A stretch of 64,000 nucleotides of DNA from Bacillus sp. JCM 19034 (GTDB taxonomy: Bacteria; Bacillota; Bacilli; Bacillales; Bacillaceae_D). The notes beneath the pieces were generated by a model. That model was not told the DNA's origin and ran no database searches. It saw only the letters and a list, made by a program, of their open reading frames with translations. Shown piece by piece: positions 10,357 to 21,958 of the stretch. How positions within the stretch are numbered: the first letter of the stretch is position 1; each line of letters opens with the position of its first letter. Location: assembly GCF_001310635.1 (NCBI RefSeq), contig NZ_BAXR01000003.1, positions 294,261 to 358,260 of the forward strand, given 5' to 3'. The translations under genes and the position numbers were made by a program.

Positions 10357-11208
10357 ATGTCAATAAAAGTAGTGACAGATAGTACCGCAGATATCCCCAA
10401 AGAATTAGCAGAAGAACTGGGAATTACAGTTGTCCCATTAAATGTTATTTTTTCTGATGATGAAACGTACGAAGATGGCGTTACATTATCGGCTGACCAA
10501 TTTTATAAATTTGTTAAAGCACGTAATGTGATTCCTTCTACTTCACAGCCAACCCCTTATCAGTTTGAAGAATTATATCGTTCTTTATTAGAGGATGATA
10601 CGACAATCATCTCTATACATTTATCATCTAAGTTAAGTGGCACATATCAAGCAGCAACGATTGCGAAACAGGCGTTAGGTAATGAGTCGATCCACGTTAT
10701 TGATTCAAAACGAGCATCCTATGCAATTGGAATTATAGTTGTTGAAATTGCCAAATATGCAAAATCAGGAAAAAGCATTGAAGAATGTTTAAAACGATTA
10801 GAAGAGATGTTAGATGATACAACGGTTTATTTTATGGTAGATACGCTAGACTTTCTACAGAAGAATGGCCGTATCGGAAAAGCGTCTGCTCTTTTAGGAT
10901 CAATGTTAAAGATTAAGCCAATTCTTTCATTGAATGAGCAAGGGGAAGTATACTCCTTCGAAAAAGCGAGAGGACAAAAAAAGGCTACAAATCGAATTCT
11001 TGAGCTGTTTGAAGAGCAGTTTGGGAAAGAACCGATTCATATTGGTATTTCGCATGCTATTAATCAAGCATTTGCCGAAGAAGTGTTGTCTTTATGTCGC
11101 GAACGCTTTACTATTCAAAGTGAGGTAATTACATCGATAGGAGCTGTGATCGGTGCTCATGTTGGCCCTGGTACAATAGCAATATCGATAACGCGTGCTA
11201 CGTCCTAA
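10357..11208 (+). CDS. DegV-family fatty acid-binding protein (FakB type)
   Basis: DegV/FakB proteins hold a fatty acid while FakA phosphorylates it. The protein starts MSIKVVTDSTADIPKELAEE and has the family motifs STSQPTPYQFEELY, HLSSKLSGTYQAA and VDTLDFLQKNGRIGKA. The ATG at 10357 follows AAAGGGAG; an upstream ATG at 10333 has no ribosome site. B. subtilis has sdaAB-sdaAA at this place, so a fakB-like gene directly after fakA is a lineage difference and suggests a dedicated kinase pair. Which fatty acids it prefers cannot be read from the sequence. Confidence 0.9.
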   Translation: MSIKVVTDSTADIPKELAEELGITVVPLNVIFSDDETYEDGVTLSADQFYKFVKARNVIPSTSQPTPYQFEELYRSLLEDDTTIISIHLSSKLSGTYQAATIAKQALGNESIHVIDSKRASYAIGIIVVEIAKYAKSGKSIEECLKRLEEMLDDTTVYFMVDTLDFLQKNGRIGKASALLGSMLKIKPILSLNEQGEVYSFEKARGQKKATNRILELFEEQFGKEPIHIGISHAINQAFAEEVLSLCRERFTIQSEVITSIGAVIGAHVGPGTIAISITRATS

Positions 11209-11233
11209 TTATACATTTATCTACTTATATACT

Positions 11234-11279
11234 CGGAGTGACCCCTTTTTTAAAGGGGATCACTCCTTCTTTCGTTTTT
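11234..11279 (+). terminator. Terminator after the fakB-type gene
   Basis: GGAGTGACCCCTT pairs imperfectly with AAGGGGATCACTCC (one bulge) and is followed by a T-rich run. It separates the fak genes from recG. Confidence 0.75.
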
Positions 11280-11334
11280 GAGTGATGAATTGTGGTAAAA
11301 TAAGCTTTACTATGGGGGAAATGAGGTGTCTTAA

Positions 11335-13371
11335 GTGTTAAATTTGCCTGTAACGGACGTAAAGGGAATAGGAGAAGAAACAGCACTGCAACTTGCTGAC
11401 CTTCGAATTCGTACAGTTCGTGACTTAATAGAACATTTCCCTTATCGTTATGAGGACTATCAATTAAAAGATTTACATCATGTCAAACATGAGGAAAGAG
11501 TGACGGTTGTCGGAACAATTCAAAGTGAGCCTTCGATTAGATATTACGGAAAAAAGAAAAACCGTCTTTCGTTCCGGATGTTAGTGGATGGTGTGTTAAT
11601 AACGGTTACTTTTTTTAATCGTGCCTTTTTAAAAAACCAGATGGTTGTAGGTGCTCAAGCGACTGTAACCGGGAAGTGGGATCAGCATCGTTTAACGATT
11701 ACAGCGACGGAATTTATGCAAGGGAAACAAGAACGAGAACAAACCTTAATGCCTATTTATTCAACAAGTGGCTCACTTACGATAAAAAACTACGTAAATA
11801 CATTCAACAAGCTTTAATTCAATATCAAAGTATGATAGAAGATCCATTACCAGTTTTTTTGCGTACGAAGTATAAACTGCCAGATAAAGTGCTAACGATG
11901 AAACAATTACATTTTCCAACTACACATGAAGCATTAAAGCACGCAAGAAGGAGAATGGTTTATGAGGAGTTTTTATTTTTTCAACTAAAAATGCAATCAT
12001 TCCGAAAAATTTCTCGGGAACTTTCTACAGGACAAAGCATACATATTAGTGATGAAGATGTACAAGCTTTTATGGCGAACTTACCGTTTCCCCTGACTAA
12101 AGCTCAAAGTCGGGTGAAAGATGAAATTATCGCCGATTTACGATCCCCTTACCAAATGAATCGGTTATTGCAAGGTGATGTTGGTTCAGGGAAAACAGTT
12201 GTAGCAGCTATTACGATGTATGCAGCCGTTACAGCAGGCTTTCAAACAGCACTAATGGTTCCTACTGAAATATTGGCAGAGCAGCATGTTCAATCTTTAC
12301 AGGAGCTTTTTCAACCATTTGATATTGAAGTAGTACTGTTAACGGGATCTGTAAAAGGGAAAAAAAGAAAAGAATTGCTTCAGAAGATTGAAACAGGAAC
12401 GGCAAGAATTATCGTCGGAACACATGCATTAATTCAAGAAGAAGTACAGTATTCAAACTTAGGTTATGTGATAACAGATGAGCAGCATCGTTTTGGCGTC
12501 TCACAAAGACGGATTCTACGTGATAAAGGCCAGCATCCTGATGTCCTCTTTATGACAGCTACACCGATTCCACGAACATTGGCAATCTCTGTTTTTGGCG
12601 ATATGGATGTATCAATCATTGATGAGATGCCTGCAGGGCGCAAAGACATTGAAACATATTGGGCTAAGCCGGATATGCTTACTAGAGTGCTAGAATTTGC
12701 CGAAAAAGAATTACAAAAAGGTAGACAAGTATATGTTATTTGTCCGCTTATCGAAGAGTCGGATAAACTGGATGTACAAAATGCGATTGATGTCCACGTT
12801 CTACTACAGCAGTATTATAAAGGGAAATGGAAGGTAGGATTAATGCATGGGAGGTTGCATCCGACTGAAAAAGATGAGGTAATGAAGGCGTTTAGTCAAA
12901 ATGACACGCAAATACTTGTGTCAACAACGGTCGTCGAAGTAGGAGTAAACGTACCAAATGCAACAGTGATGATCATTTATGATGCGGAACGCTTTGGACT
13001 AGCACAATTGCACCAACTCCGTGGGAGAGTTGGGAGGGAGATGCCCAATCTTATTGCATTTTATTAGCTGACCCTAAATCAGAGATTGGGAAAGAGCGAA
13101 TGAAAATTATGACGGAAACAAATGACGGCTTTGTTCTGTCGGAAAAAGATTTGGAACTACGTGGACCAGGTGATTTTTCGGTTCAAAACAAAGTGGTTTA
13201 CCTGATTTTAAAGTAGCTGATGTTGTTCATGATTATCGAGCATTAGAAGTGGCACGCCAAGATGCCCATCTGCTCATTTTCTCAGATTCCTTTTGGGAAG
13301 AGGGGCAATATGCTTTACTAAGACGTTATTTAGAGGAGGAAGGCGTTTTAAATGGGCAAAAAATTGATTAA
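11335..13371 (+). CDS. recG: ATP-dependent DNA helicase RecG, three frameshifts
   Basis: RecG reverses stalled replication forks and migrates Holliday junctions. An N-terminal wedge/OB domain ([21 protein letters not shown]) precedes helicase motifs: Walker [17 protein letters not shown] and [10 protein letters not shown]. The C-terminal part has [14 protein letters not shown] and [10 protein letters not shown]. Three single-base deletions break it: A run 11784-11789, GGG at 13036-13038 and T run 13174-13178. Restoring each base gives one continuous RecG ending at the TAA at 13369-13371, with [15 protein letters not shown] reappearing. The GTG start at 11335 gives the usual N-terminus. Three indels in a conserved gene point to sequence error rather than decay. 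Confidence 0.93.
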
Positions 13372-13374
13372 CTA

Positions 13375-13403
13375 TTGAAATCAACGTGTACGAATTATAT
13401 ACT
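13375..13403 (+). promoter_or_regulatory. Sigma-A promoter of the fapR operon
   Basis: TTGAAA at 13375-13380 and TATACT at 13398-13403 are 17 bases apart, a good sigma-A promoter. The FapR operator lies immediately downstream over the expected transcription start. Confidence 0.8.
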
Positions 13404-13407
13404 ACTC

Positions 13408-13424
13408 TTAGTACCTAGTAATAA
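13408..13424 (+). promoter_or_regulatory. FapR operator
   Basis: TTAGTACCTAGTAATAA closely matches the known FapR box (TTAGTACCT followed by an inverted half). It begins 4 bases after the -10 hexamer, so bound FapR would block transcription. FapR releases DNA when malonyl-CoA accumulates, which implies autoregulation of fapR-plsX-fabD-fabG here. Confidence 0.88.
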
Positions 13425-13451
13425 AAGTGAATAGTGTGGATGGTGAAACCG

Positions 13452-14045
13452 ATGAAAATAAAAAAGAAGGAACGCCAAACACGTTTACAAGAGATGCTAG
13501 AGCAGAATCCATTTTTAACGGATGAGGATCTTTCAGAAGCATTTTCTGTTAGTATACAAACGATCCGGCTTGACCGCTTAGAATTATCAATTCCCGAACT
13601 ACGGGAACGGATTAAAGGTGTTGCCCAACAACAGCTTGATGAATTAAAAGCATTGGCACCCGATGAAGTAATTGGTGAAATTGTTGATCTAAATTTAGAC
13701 CAAACGGCTATATCCATTTTAGATGTTGGAACGGAGCATGTTTTTGCACGAACCGGAATTGCTCGCGGGCATCATTTATTCGCTCAAGCCAATTCTTTAG
13801 CTGTTGCAATTATTAATGATGAGATGGCTTTAACGGCAAAAGCAAATATTCGTTTTACTCGCCAAGTTCAAGCTGGAGAGCGAGTGGTAGCAAAAGCACA
13901 TGTTTTAGCAAAACAACGAGAACGTACAACTGTAAACGTTGAAAGCTATGTTGGGGATGAAATCGTATTTTCAGGGGAATTTGTCATGTTTCGATCGGCT
14001 GGGAAGGATTCAAAAAGGAGAGACGAGAATGAAAATATCAATTGA
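13452..14045 (+). CDS. fapR: Fatty acid and phospholipid biosynthesis repressor FapR
   Basis: FapR represses fatty-acid and phospholipid synthesis genes and is released by malonyl-CoA. The N-terminal helix-turn-helix carries [20 protein letters not shown]; the C-terminal hot-dog domain shows [16 protein letters not shown] and [17 protein letters not shown], which form the malonyl-CoA pocket. I chose the ATG at 13452; an upstream GTG at 13434 is in frame. The end overlaps plsX by 17 bases, as in B. subtilis. The operator at 13408-13424 shows autoregulation. Confidence 0.95.
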   Translation: MKIKKKERQTRLQEMLEQNPFLTDEDLSEAFSVSIQTIRLDRLELSIPELRERIKGVAQQQLDELKALAPDEVIGEIVDLNLDQTAISILDVGTEHVFARTGIARGHHLFAQANSLAVAIINDEMALTAKANIRFTRQVQAGERVVAKAHVLAKQRERTTVNVESYVGDEIVFSGEFVMFRSAGKDSKRRDENENIN

Positions 14046-15036
14046 TGCAATGGGAGGCGACAATGCACCTAAAGCTCCTGTTGAAGCAGCTCAAAAAGCA
14101 ATTCAAGCATATCCCGATTTAGAAATTACGTTGGTTGGAAATGAAGAAAAAATAAGAAAACATATAACAAATGATAATCGTCTTTCAGTATTACATACGA
14201 CAGAGAAAATTGAAGATACTGACCAACCAACGACAGCGGTTCGAAGAAAAAAAGATGCTTCAATGGTATTAGCTGTAAAAGAAGTGAAAGAAGGCAGAGC
14301 CGATGCTACGATATCCGCAGGAAATACCGGAGCTCTTATGACGGCGGGATTGCTCCATGTCGGGCGTATAAAAGGCATTGATCGTCCAGCCTTATCCCCG
14401 ATGTTGCCAACTTTAAACGGGAAAGGTTTTTTACTGCTTGATGTTGGGGCAAACATGGATGCAAAGCCTGAACATCTATTACAATATGCAATTATTGGTC
14501 ATACGTATATGGAAATGGTACGGAATGTCAGAAAACCACGCGTTGGATTATTGAATGTCGGTACTGAAAATGGCAAAGGGAATGAATTAACGAAAGCTGC
14601 CTTCTCGTTATTGGAAAACGCCAATATTCACTTCATTGGCAACGTAGAAGCACGTGATTTGCTTACTGGTGTTGCCGATGTTGTTGTATGTGATGGATTT
14701 AATGGTAATTTAGTTTTAAAAACGACGGAAGGCACAGCTGGCGCACTTTTTTCACTATTAAAAAAGGAGTTAACTAGCTCTTTCTTATCGAAAATTGCAG
14801 CTGCCACATTAAAACCACGCTTCAGTAAAATAAAAAATCAGTTGAGTTACTCACAATATGGTGGGGCAGGGCTATATGGATTAAAAGCTCCCGTTATTAA
14901 AGCACATGGTTCATCGGATGAGGTTGCTGTTTTTCACGCAATACGTCAAGCTTATGAAATGGTTGATCAACAAGTCGTTACGATTATAAAAAACGAAATA
15001 GCTAAGGTAGTATTAAATAACGGACAGGAGGGGTAA
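14029..15036 (+). CDS. plsX: Phosphate acyltransferase PlsX
   Basis: PlsX converts acyl-ACP to acyl-phosphate, the donor for PlsY in phosphatidic acid synthesis. The protein starts [20 protein letters not shown] and shows [25 protein letters not shown] and the C-terminal [20 protein letters not shown]. The 336 residues are family-typical. AAAAAGGAG precedes the ATG inside the end of fapR. It joins the FakA/FakB pathway upstream, since both routes yield acyl-phosphate. Confidence 0.96.
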   Translation: MKISIDAMGGDNAPKAPVEAAQKAIQAYPDLEITLVGNEEKIRKHITNDNRLSVLHTTEKIEDTDQPTTAVRRKKDASMVLAVKEVKEGRADATISAGNTGALMTAGLLHVGRIKGIDRPALSPMLPTLNGKGFLLLDVGANMDAKPEHLLQYAIIGHTYMEMVRNVRKPRVGLLNVGTENGKGNELTKAAFSLLENANIHFIGNVEARDLLTGVADVVVCDGFNGNLVLKTTEGTAGALFSLLKKELTSSFLSKIAAATLKPRFSKIKNQLSYSQYGGAGLYGLKAPVIKAHGSSDEVAVFHAIRQAYEMVDQQVVTIIKNEIAKVVLNNGQEG

Positions 15037-15037
15037 C

Positions 15038-15964
15038 ATGGGGAAAGTCGCATTTTTGTTCCCAGGACAAGGTTCACAATCAGTTGGAATGGGAAAAGAG
15101 TTAGACTCTAATATTTTTAAACGAGCAGATGAAGTACTTGGCTATTCATTATCGACAGTCATGTTTAATGGACCTGAAGAAGAGCTAAGAAAAACAGAGC
15201 ATACTCAGCCTGCTCTTGTGACGATGAGTGTAGCAATTCTACAATTAGTAAGAGAAGTGGGAATCACTTGCGATTATGTTGCAGGGCATAGTCTTGGTGA
15301 ATATAGTGCGTTAGTAGCAGCTGGAGCGATGACGTTCGAAGATGCTGTTTATGCTGTTCGTCAAAGAGGTTTATTTATGGAAGAAGCGGTACCGAATGGT
15401 AAAGGAGCGATGGCTGCTGTTTTAGGTGTCGATCGTGCACTGCTCGAAGAAATTTGTAGTGAAGCAAGTAAAGAAGGAGTCGTAGAACTAGCTAATTTAA
15501 ATTGCCCTGGGCAAATTGTCATTTCCGGATCAGCTACTGGAGTGAAAGAAGCAAGCCGTCTCGCCAAAGAAAAAGGTGCTCGTCGTGTGATTCCTTTACT
15601 TGTTAGTGGACCTTTTCATTCTACTTTAATGAAACCTGCTTCAAAAAAGCTTGCATCAGTACTTGAGAAGGTTGAAATCAAGCATGCTAACATTCCTGTT
15701 ATTGCGAATGTTACAGCATCAGAAGTAACAAATAGTGATACGATCCGTGATAATCTAATCCAACAAGTATATTCCCCTGTCCTGTGGGAAGATACGATTC
15801 ATACATTATTAAATAATGGTGTTGATACATTTGTAGAAATAGGCAGTGGAAATGTGCTTACAGGACTAGTTCGCAAAATAAATCGTAAAGTCAAAGCCAT
15901 TTCTGTTCAATCGGTGTCAGATGTTAGTAACCTGAAAACTCAATTAGAAGAGGTGAGCCATTAA
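15038..15964 (+). CDS. fabD: Malonyl-CoA:ACP transacylase
   Basis: FabD moves malonyl groups from CoA to acyl carrier protein, the first committed step of type II fatty acid synthesis. The 308 residues show [14 protein letters not shown], the nucleophile motif GHSLGEYSA with the catalytic serine, and the histidine in GPFHSTLM. The ribosome site GGAGGGG precedes the ATG one base after the plsX stop. The stop shares a base with the fabG start (TAATG). Confidence 0.96.
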   Translation: MGKVAFLFPGQGSQSVGMGKELDSNIFKRADEVLGYSLSTVMFNGPEEELRKTEHTQPALVTMSVAILQLVREVGITCDYVAGHSLGEYSALVAAGAMTFEDAVYAVRQRGLFMEEAVPNGKGAMAAVLGVDRALLEEICSEASKEGVVELANLNCPGQIVISGSATGVKEASRLAKEKGARRVIPLLVSGPFHSTLMKPASKKLASVLEKVEIKHANIPVIANVTASEVTNSDTIRDNLIQQVYSPVLWEDTIHTLLNNGVDTFVEIGSGNVLTGLVRKINRKVKAISVQSVSDVSNLKTQLEEVSH

Positions 15965-16707
15965 TGTTACAAGGCCAAACGGCAATTGTTACTGGAGCTT
16001 CGCGAGGAATTGGTCGGGCTACAGCCATTGAGCTAGCACGTAATGGGGCAAATGTAGTCGTAAATTATGCAGGAAGTCAAGCGAAGGCTGAAGAAGTCGT
16101 AACAGCGATAAAAGAATTAGGTGCTGATGCTATTGCTGTTCAAGCAAACGTTGCTGATCAAGATGAGGTAAAGGCTTTAATGAAGCAAACCGTTGATACG
16201 TTTGGACGTATTGATATTTTAGTAAATAACGCTGGGATTACGCGTGATAATTTATTAATACGTATGAAAGATGACGAATGGGATGATGTTATTAATACGA
16301 ACTTAAAAGGTGTGTTTCATTGTGCAAAGGCTGTTAGTAGACAAATGATGAAACAACGCTATGGACGTATTATTAATGTTGCTTCTGTCGTTGCAGTATT
16401 AGGAAATGCTGGCCAAGCTAATTATGTTGCGGCAAAAGCGGGTGTTATTGGTTTAACAAAAACATTAGCTCGTGAATTAGCCAATCGCAATATTCACGTT
16501 AATGCAGTTGCCCCAGGTTTCATCGAGACGGATATGACTGATGAGTTAGGTGATGATATGAAAGCACAGCTTTTAAATCAAATTCCACTTGCATCATTAG
16601 GAAAACCTGAGGATATTGCCAATACGATTCGCTTCCTAGCGAGTTCTGATGCGAATTATATAACAGGTCAAACAATCCATGTTGATGGTGGAATGGTTAT
16701 GCCATAA
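15964..16707 (+). CDS. fabG: 3-oxoacyl-ACP reductase
   Basis: FabG reduces 3-ketoacyl-ACP to 3-hydroxyacyl-ACP with NADPH. This short-chain dehydrogenase of 247 residues has the nucleotide loop [14 protein letters not shown], the catalytic serine in INVASVV, and the YVAAKAG motif with its Tyr and Lys. The C-terminal IHVDGGMVM is standard. Its start overlaps fabD. Confidence 0.96.
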   Translation: MLQGQTAIVTGASRGIGRATAIELARNGANVVVNYAGSQAKAEEVVTAIKELGADAIAVQANVADQDEVKALMKQTVDTFGRIDILVNNAGITRDNLLIRMKDDEWDDVINTNLKGVFHCAKAVSRQMMKQRYGRIINVASVVAVLGNAGQANYVAAKAGVIGLTKTLARELANRNIHVNAVAPGFIETDMTDELGDDMKAQLLNQIPLASLGKPEDIANTIRFLASSDANYITGQTIHVDGGMVMP

Positions 16708-16742
16708 GATAAGAATGGAACCTTTGAGAGGAGGTGAAAGAA

Positions 16743-16976
16743 ATGGCAGATACATTATCTCGTATTACAAAAATTGTTGTTGATCGACTTGGCGTAGATG
16801 AGGCAGAGGTGAAGCCTGAAGCGTCATTTAAAGATGACCTTGGAGCAGATTCATTAGATGTTGTAGAGCTTGTCATGGAGCTTGAAGATGAATTTGATCT
16901 AGAAATTTCCGATGAAGAAGCGGAGAAAATTTCAACGGTTGCTGATGTCGTTGATTACATAGACGGCCGTAGCTAA
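16743..16976 (+). CDS. acpP: Acyl carrier protein
   Basis: ACP carries growing acyl chains on a phosphopantetheine arm. The 77 residues include the attachment motif [15 protein letters not shown] with its serine, followed by the acidic helix region. The ATG at 16743 follows the near-perfect site GAGGAGGTGAAAG; an in-frame GTG at 16734 is less likely. It ends the fapR-plsX-fabD-fabG-acpP unit. Confidence 0.97.
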   Translation: MADTLSRITKIVVDRLGVDEAEVKPEASFKDDLGADSLDVVELVMELEDEFDLEISDEEAEKISTVADVVDYIDGRS

Positions 16977-16985
16977 GTGGAAATT

Positions 16986-17033
16986 GGGTATCTCCCTTTA
17001 TTATGTAATAAAGGGAGGACCCTATTATTTTTA
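16986..17033 (+). terminator. Terminator between acpP and rnc
   Basis: CTCCCTTTA (16992-17000) pairs with TAAAGGGAG (17009-17017), with outer GGGT/ACCC pairs, followed by TATTATTTTT. It may attenuate rather than fully separate acpP and rnc. Confidence 0.8.
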
Positions 17034-17090
17034 AGTAAGGATAGTTTAGAGCATATGAAGAATGTGTAAAAATATGGAGGTGGTTTATGA

Positions 17091-17881
17091 ATGCCACAAT
17101 CTTCAAGATCGTCCAAGCGCACACGATCACACCATGATCGTAGACGTGCTCCACGTAAAATGGTGCTAACGAAAGATCAGCGACAAAAAATTTGATCAGC
17201 TGATGCAGCAATTGGATATTCAATTTACTAACCGGAAATTATTAATTCAAGCTTTTACCCATTCATCCTATGTGAATGAGCATCGTATTTATTCTTGTCA
17301 AGATAATGAACGCTTAGAATTTCTAGGTGATGCCGTACTTGAGCTATCTGTCTCACAATTCCTTTTTAAACAGTTCAAAACGATGAGTGAGGGTGATATG
17401 ACAAAACTTCGAGCATCGATTGTATGTGAACCGTCATTAGCAGCATTTGCCGAAGAGCTGCAATTTGGGGAGTTAGTTTTGCTAGGAAAGGGAGAAGAGA
17501 TGACAGGTGGTAGAGCACGTCCGGCTTTATTAGCAGATGTATTTGAAGCTTTTATCGGTGCTCTTTACTTAGATCAAGGATTAGATACGGTATTGGATTT
17601 TCTAAATAAAACGATTTATCCGAAGATAAACGATGGTGCTTTTCTCATATGATGGATTTTAAAGTCAGCTACAAGAATATATTCAGCGAGATAACCTTGG
17701 TAGTATTCAATATTTAATTGTCCAGGAGCGTGGACCTGCTCACAACCGGGAGTTTGTCTCAGAAGTTCAATTAAATGGAGAGACACTTGGAGTGGGAACA
17801 GGACGCTCAAAGAAGGAGGCTGAGCAACACGCAGCCCAACAAGCACTAATGAACGTAACCGAGAAAGAAAAGCTGAAATAA
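17091..17881 (+). CDS. rnc: Ribonuclease III, three frameshifts
   Basis: RNase III cuts double-stranded RNA during rRNA maturation. The catalytic domain shows HSSYVNEH, the signature [14 protein letters not shown], and [19 protein letters not shown]; a dsRNA-binding domain ends with [17 protein letters not shown] basic N-terminal extension, rich in Arg and Ser, precedes it. The frame is broken by one extra A in 17185-17190, one missing T in 17640-17643 and one missing A at 17661-17663. Correcting these gives a continuous protein ending at 17879-17881. The ATG at 17091 follows GGAGGTGG; another ATG at 17087 leads to an early stop. Confidence 0.93.
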
Positions 17882-17883
17882 TA

Positions 17884-17921
17884 AAAAGGAGTCGCTATTT
17901 TAAAATAGGGACTCCTTTTAT
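17884..17921 (+). terminator. Terminator after rnc
   Basis: AAAGGAGTC and GACTCCTTTT-type arms flank an A/T-rich loop right after the rnc stop. A T-rich tail follows. It lies between rnc and a convergent small gene. Confidence 0.75.
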
Positions 17922-17936
17922 GAATGATCGAACGAT

Positions 17937-18158
17937 TTATTTGCGTAGTTGTCCGAGTTCAGTGACGATTGCGTCTAATTCACTGACAGAAAAATTAGAT
18001 TTTTTTTGGACATGCAGGTAAATGTCACGTAAATCTTCATAATGCTCAGTGTCAAAGTTCTTGGAATTTAGTGCACTTGCATTTACAATTTGTAGTTTGT
18101 CTTTTATTGATTCAAGCATATATTCAATATTTTCTTTTGATTGAGTATCTAAATTCAT
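17937..18158 (-). CDS. UPF0435 (DUF1128) family protein, YfkK-like
   Basis: This 73-residue protein resembles B. subtilis YfkK (UPF0435): SKENIEYMLESIKDKLQIVN, YEDLRDIY and a C-terminal ELGQLRK. Its function is unknown. GGGAGTGAG precedes the ATG on the minus strand. It lies convergent to rnc and divergent from smc, a place where B. subtilis has no gene, so it has been relocated or inserted here. It is predicted to be soluble and helical. Confidence 0.75.
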   Translation of the reverse strand: MNLDTQSKENIEYMLESIKDKLQIVNASALNSKNFDTEHYEDLRDIYLHVQKKSNFSVSELDAIVTELGQLRK

Positions 18159-18381
18159 GATCTCACTCCCTATATCTAATATAGTAATCGTACCATAGAG
18201 AGAACGGTTTGTCCTTTTTTCTTTAAAAATGTTATTTCATAAGATTACATAGCTTCATTCTTACGACTACGAATGAAGCACGCCGCTTTTCTCCTTAAAT
18301 AGCTTTTAAACTCTATATGTCAATTCATTAGTTAATATGATAAAATTATTTAGTTGTAATACATAGTTAGGAGGAGAGACG

Positions 18382-21300
18382 ATGTTCCTCAAACGGCTAG
18401 AAGTTGTTGGCTTTAAGTCATTTGCTGAAAAGATAAACATTGATTTTGTACCAGGTGTCACTGCTGTTGTTGGCCCAAATGGAAGTGGAAAGAGTAATAT
18501 TTCTGATAGTATACGTTGGGTGTTAGGTGAACAATCAGCTAAATCATTAAGAGGGGCGAAAATGGAAGATATTATTTTTGCTGGGAGTGATTCACGCAAA
18601 CCTCTGAACTATGCTGAAGTAAGTTTAGTTTTGGATAATGAGGATCAGTATATAGCGATTGATTATAGTGAAGTGAGTGTGACAAGACGTGTTTATCGTT
18701 CAGGAGAAAGTGAATATTACATAAATAAACAGCTTTGTCGCTTGAAGGATATCATCGATTTATTTCTTGACTCAGGTTTAGGGAAAGAAGCGTACTCAAT
18801 CATTGGACAAGGAAAGGTTGAGGAGATTCTTAGTAGTAAGCCAGAAGACCGACGTGTTATTTTTGAAGAAGCGGCAGGAGTACTGAAATATAAAACTAGA
18901 AAAGTTAAAGCGGAAAAACGTTTGAATGAAACGCAAGATAACTTATTACGGGTTGAGGATATTCTCCATGAGCTTGAAGCACAAGTGGAACCATTAAAGG
19001 AACAAGCTTCAATCGCAACAGAATATGTAGCGATGAAAGAGGAATTGAAAGAAGTAGATATAGCTTTAACGGTCTACGAAATTGAAAAATTGCATGAAAA
19101 TTGGTCAGAAACGAAAGAACAATTAAAGAATCATACAGAGCAAGTTCAACAATTAGAGCAGCAATTAAATGAACTTGATGAACAACGGCTGTCTATTAGA
19201 GAGTATGTTAGTGAACTAGGTCAACGGTTGTCCAATATGCAAGATGAGCTCTTGCACTCTAGTGAGCAGTTGGAAAAAAATGAAGGACGTAAGGAAGTTT
19301 TAAAGGAACGACGTAAAAATGCGTCACAACATAAAGAACAGTTGGAGAAGGCAATTGAAGAAAAGAAAGAACAGCTAAATAGAGCAAAAGAACAGCTTGA
19401 GAAAGAGCTTGAAAAGGAACGTGAAAATTCTAAACAATTGGAAGAGATGAAACGCTCTGTTTCGGAGAAGGAACAAATTGTCAATCGTTCTGCAACTGAT
19501 CTAGAAGATGAAATGGACCAGTTGAAATCCGATTATATTGAAGTGTTAAACGAGCAAGCAAGTATTCGGAATGAAAAGCGTTACTTAGAAGAGCAAATCG
19601 AACAACAAAATAAGAAGAAACAACGATTAGTTTCTGAAAATGAAGACATTGTTCATGTTCACCAAAAGTGGCTTACGCAATTAGAAGAGATGAAGCAAAA
19701 GGAATCGGATAAACAACGACAGTTAGATGCAATTGCCGGTCAATTTCAAGAAATATCTCGTCAAGTCGAATCATGTGAAAGCTCTTATCAAAAGAAAGAA
19801 ACGAAGCTATATGAAACGTATCAACTACAGCAAAAGCTTCAGTCGCGTGCAGACGTACTTGAAGAAATGCAATCTGATTTCTCAGGTTTTTTTCATGGAG
19901 TTAAGGAAATCCTAAAGGAAAGAGATGGTAGGCTTACGGGAATTTTAGGAGCCGTTGCAGAATTAATTGATGTGCCAAAAGTATATGAAACAGCTGCTGA
20001 AATTGCACTAGGTGGAGCTACGCAGCATATCGTTGTCGATTCTGAGCAAAATGCTCGTAAAGCAATTCAGTATTTAAAAATGAATCGCATCGGCAGAGCA
20101 ACGTTTTTGCCTTTACCCGTATTAAAGCCAAGAATAATTCCAGCTGTACAATTACAGTCATTAAAAGACCATTCAGGCTTTATTGGTATTGCCGCAAACC
20201 TTATAAATAGTCATGACCGGTTTCGTTCTGTATTAGAGCATTTGTTAGGAAACGTTATAATCGCAAAAGATTTGCCAGCTGCTAATGAGTTAGCTAAACG
20301 AATAGGGTATCGTTATCGAGTTGTAACTATTGATGGTGATGTCGTTAATGCCGGTGGGTCAATGACAGGTGGAGCTGTAAAGCAAAAACAAACACCGCTA
20401 ATTGGACGTAGACGCGAATTAGAAGAGTTAAAGGAAAAACTAGCAAGCCTTGAAACAGTGTCAACAAAGTTAGAGCAAGAAGTAAAACGATTGAAGGATC
20501 AAATGCAACATTTAACAAATGAACGAGAACAATTACGTGAACGTGGTGAAAAGGCACGGCAAGAATGGCAAGAAATGAAGACGCATGTCGCCACAATTGA
20601 ACGTGAAGTTGAATTAACGAAAGATCAATTTACCCGTTTTGACCGAGAGAAAGTAAGCTATGACCATGAAATTTCAGAGATGAAAAAACGGATTGAAACG
20701 TTAAATACAACATATGATGAGATGGTTAAGCAAGGTGAATTACTTGAGTCGACCGTTAAAAATTTAGAGAAAAAGCATAAAGAACAAAGAGAATCGAAAG
20801 AAACGCTACAGGAACAATTAACTGTGGAGAAAATCGAACTAGCACGTATTAAAGAACAATATCAGTCGATTTCGTCACAGGCTAAATATTGGAGCACGAT
20901 GACTGCTGATCTTGAGAAGGATTATGAAGAACTAACAATCCAGTATCGTGATTTACTTGATGAGATGTCAGACGGAACAAACGGTGAAGTGCACTTAAAT
21001 GAAATGATTAGCGAAAGTAAGCAGCGAAAGCAAGAGTTGACGAGTAAAATCGCGACATTAAAGGAAGAACGTGAGGCTCAGGAGAAGCTGCTAATAGAAG
21101 TTGAGCAAAAATCAAAAACAAAAACAGCAGATGCATACGTCTTTAACTAATCAATGTACATCACTTGAAGTAAAAGTGAATCGCATGGATGTCGACCTTG
21201 ATAACCGTTTAACCTCTTTACAAGAGGAATATGAACTTTCATTTGAAGCGGCGAAACAAACGTACGAGCTGACGATCGATGTAAAAGAAGCGAAAACAAA

Positions 21301-21948
21301 AGTAAGACTAATGAAACGCTCGATCGATGAGTTAGGTACTGTCAATCTTGGTGCGATTGATGAATATGAACGTGTAAAAGAACGTTACGAATTTTTAACA
21401 ACTCAACAAAAAGATTTACAGGAAGCGAAGGAGACATTGCATAAGGTCATTAACGAAATGGATGAAGAAATGACAAAACGATTCTATGATACGTACGTTC
21501 ATATACGTTCTCATTTTCAAGTTGTGTTTAAAAAGCTCTTTGGCGGTGGAGAAGCTGACCTTGTATTAACTGAGCCTGACAATCTCCTCCATACAGGGGT
21601 CGAAATCATGCAAGGCCACTTGGAAAGAAAATGCAAAATTTAGGATTATTATCAGGAGGAGAACGATCATTAACCGCGATTGCCCTTCTTTTTGCAATAT
21701 TACGAGTTCGACCTGTCCCATTTTGTGTTCTTGACGAAGTAGAAGCTGCATTAGATGAAGCGAATGTAACTAGATTTGCTCAGTTTTTAAAAGAGTTTAG
21801 CCAAGCGACTCAATTTATTGTTATCACACATCGCAATGGGACAATGGAGGAAGCTGATGTTCTGTACGGTGTGACGATGGAAGAGTCAGGGGTATCAAAG
21901 CTTGTTTCAGTTCGATTAGAAGAAACGAAAGAATTAATTGAAAGCTAG
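18382..21948 (+). CDS. smc: Chromosome segregation ATPase Smc, two frameshifts
   Basis: Smc forms the ScpAB-associated condensin that organises and separates chromosomes. The N-terminal head has Walker [10 protein letters not shown] (about residues 32-40). Long coiled coils flank a hinge (about 515-670, with [16 protein letters not shown]). The C-terminal head has the signature [12 protein letters not shown] and Walker [16 protein letters not shown]. The frame breaks twice: one extra A in the A-rich stretch 21105-21125, and one missing G at about 21609 (ATCATGCAAGG for ATCATGGCAAGG). With both corrected the protein is about 1190 residues, the normal length. The ribosome site AGGAGGAG precedes the ATG. 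Confidence 0.94.
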
Positions 21949-21958
21949 GTGATGAGCA

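Noticed and set aside
17087-17137. Alternative start of rnc at ATG 17087
   Set aside because: That frame stops after 16 codons, whereas the frame from 17091 leads into RNase III after correction of one base.
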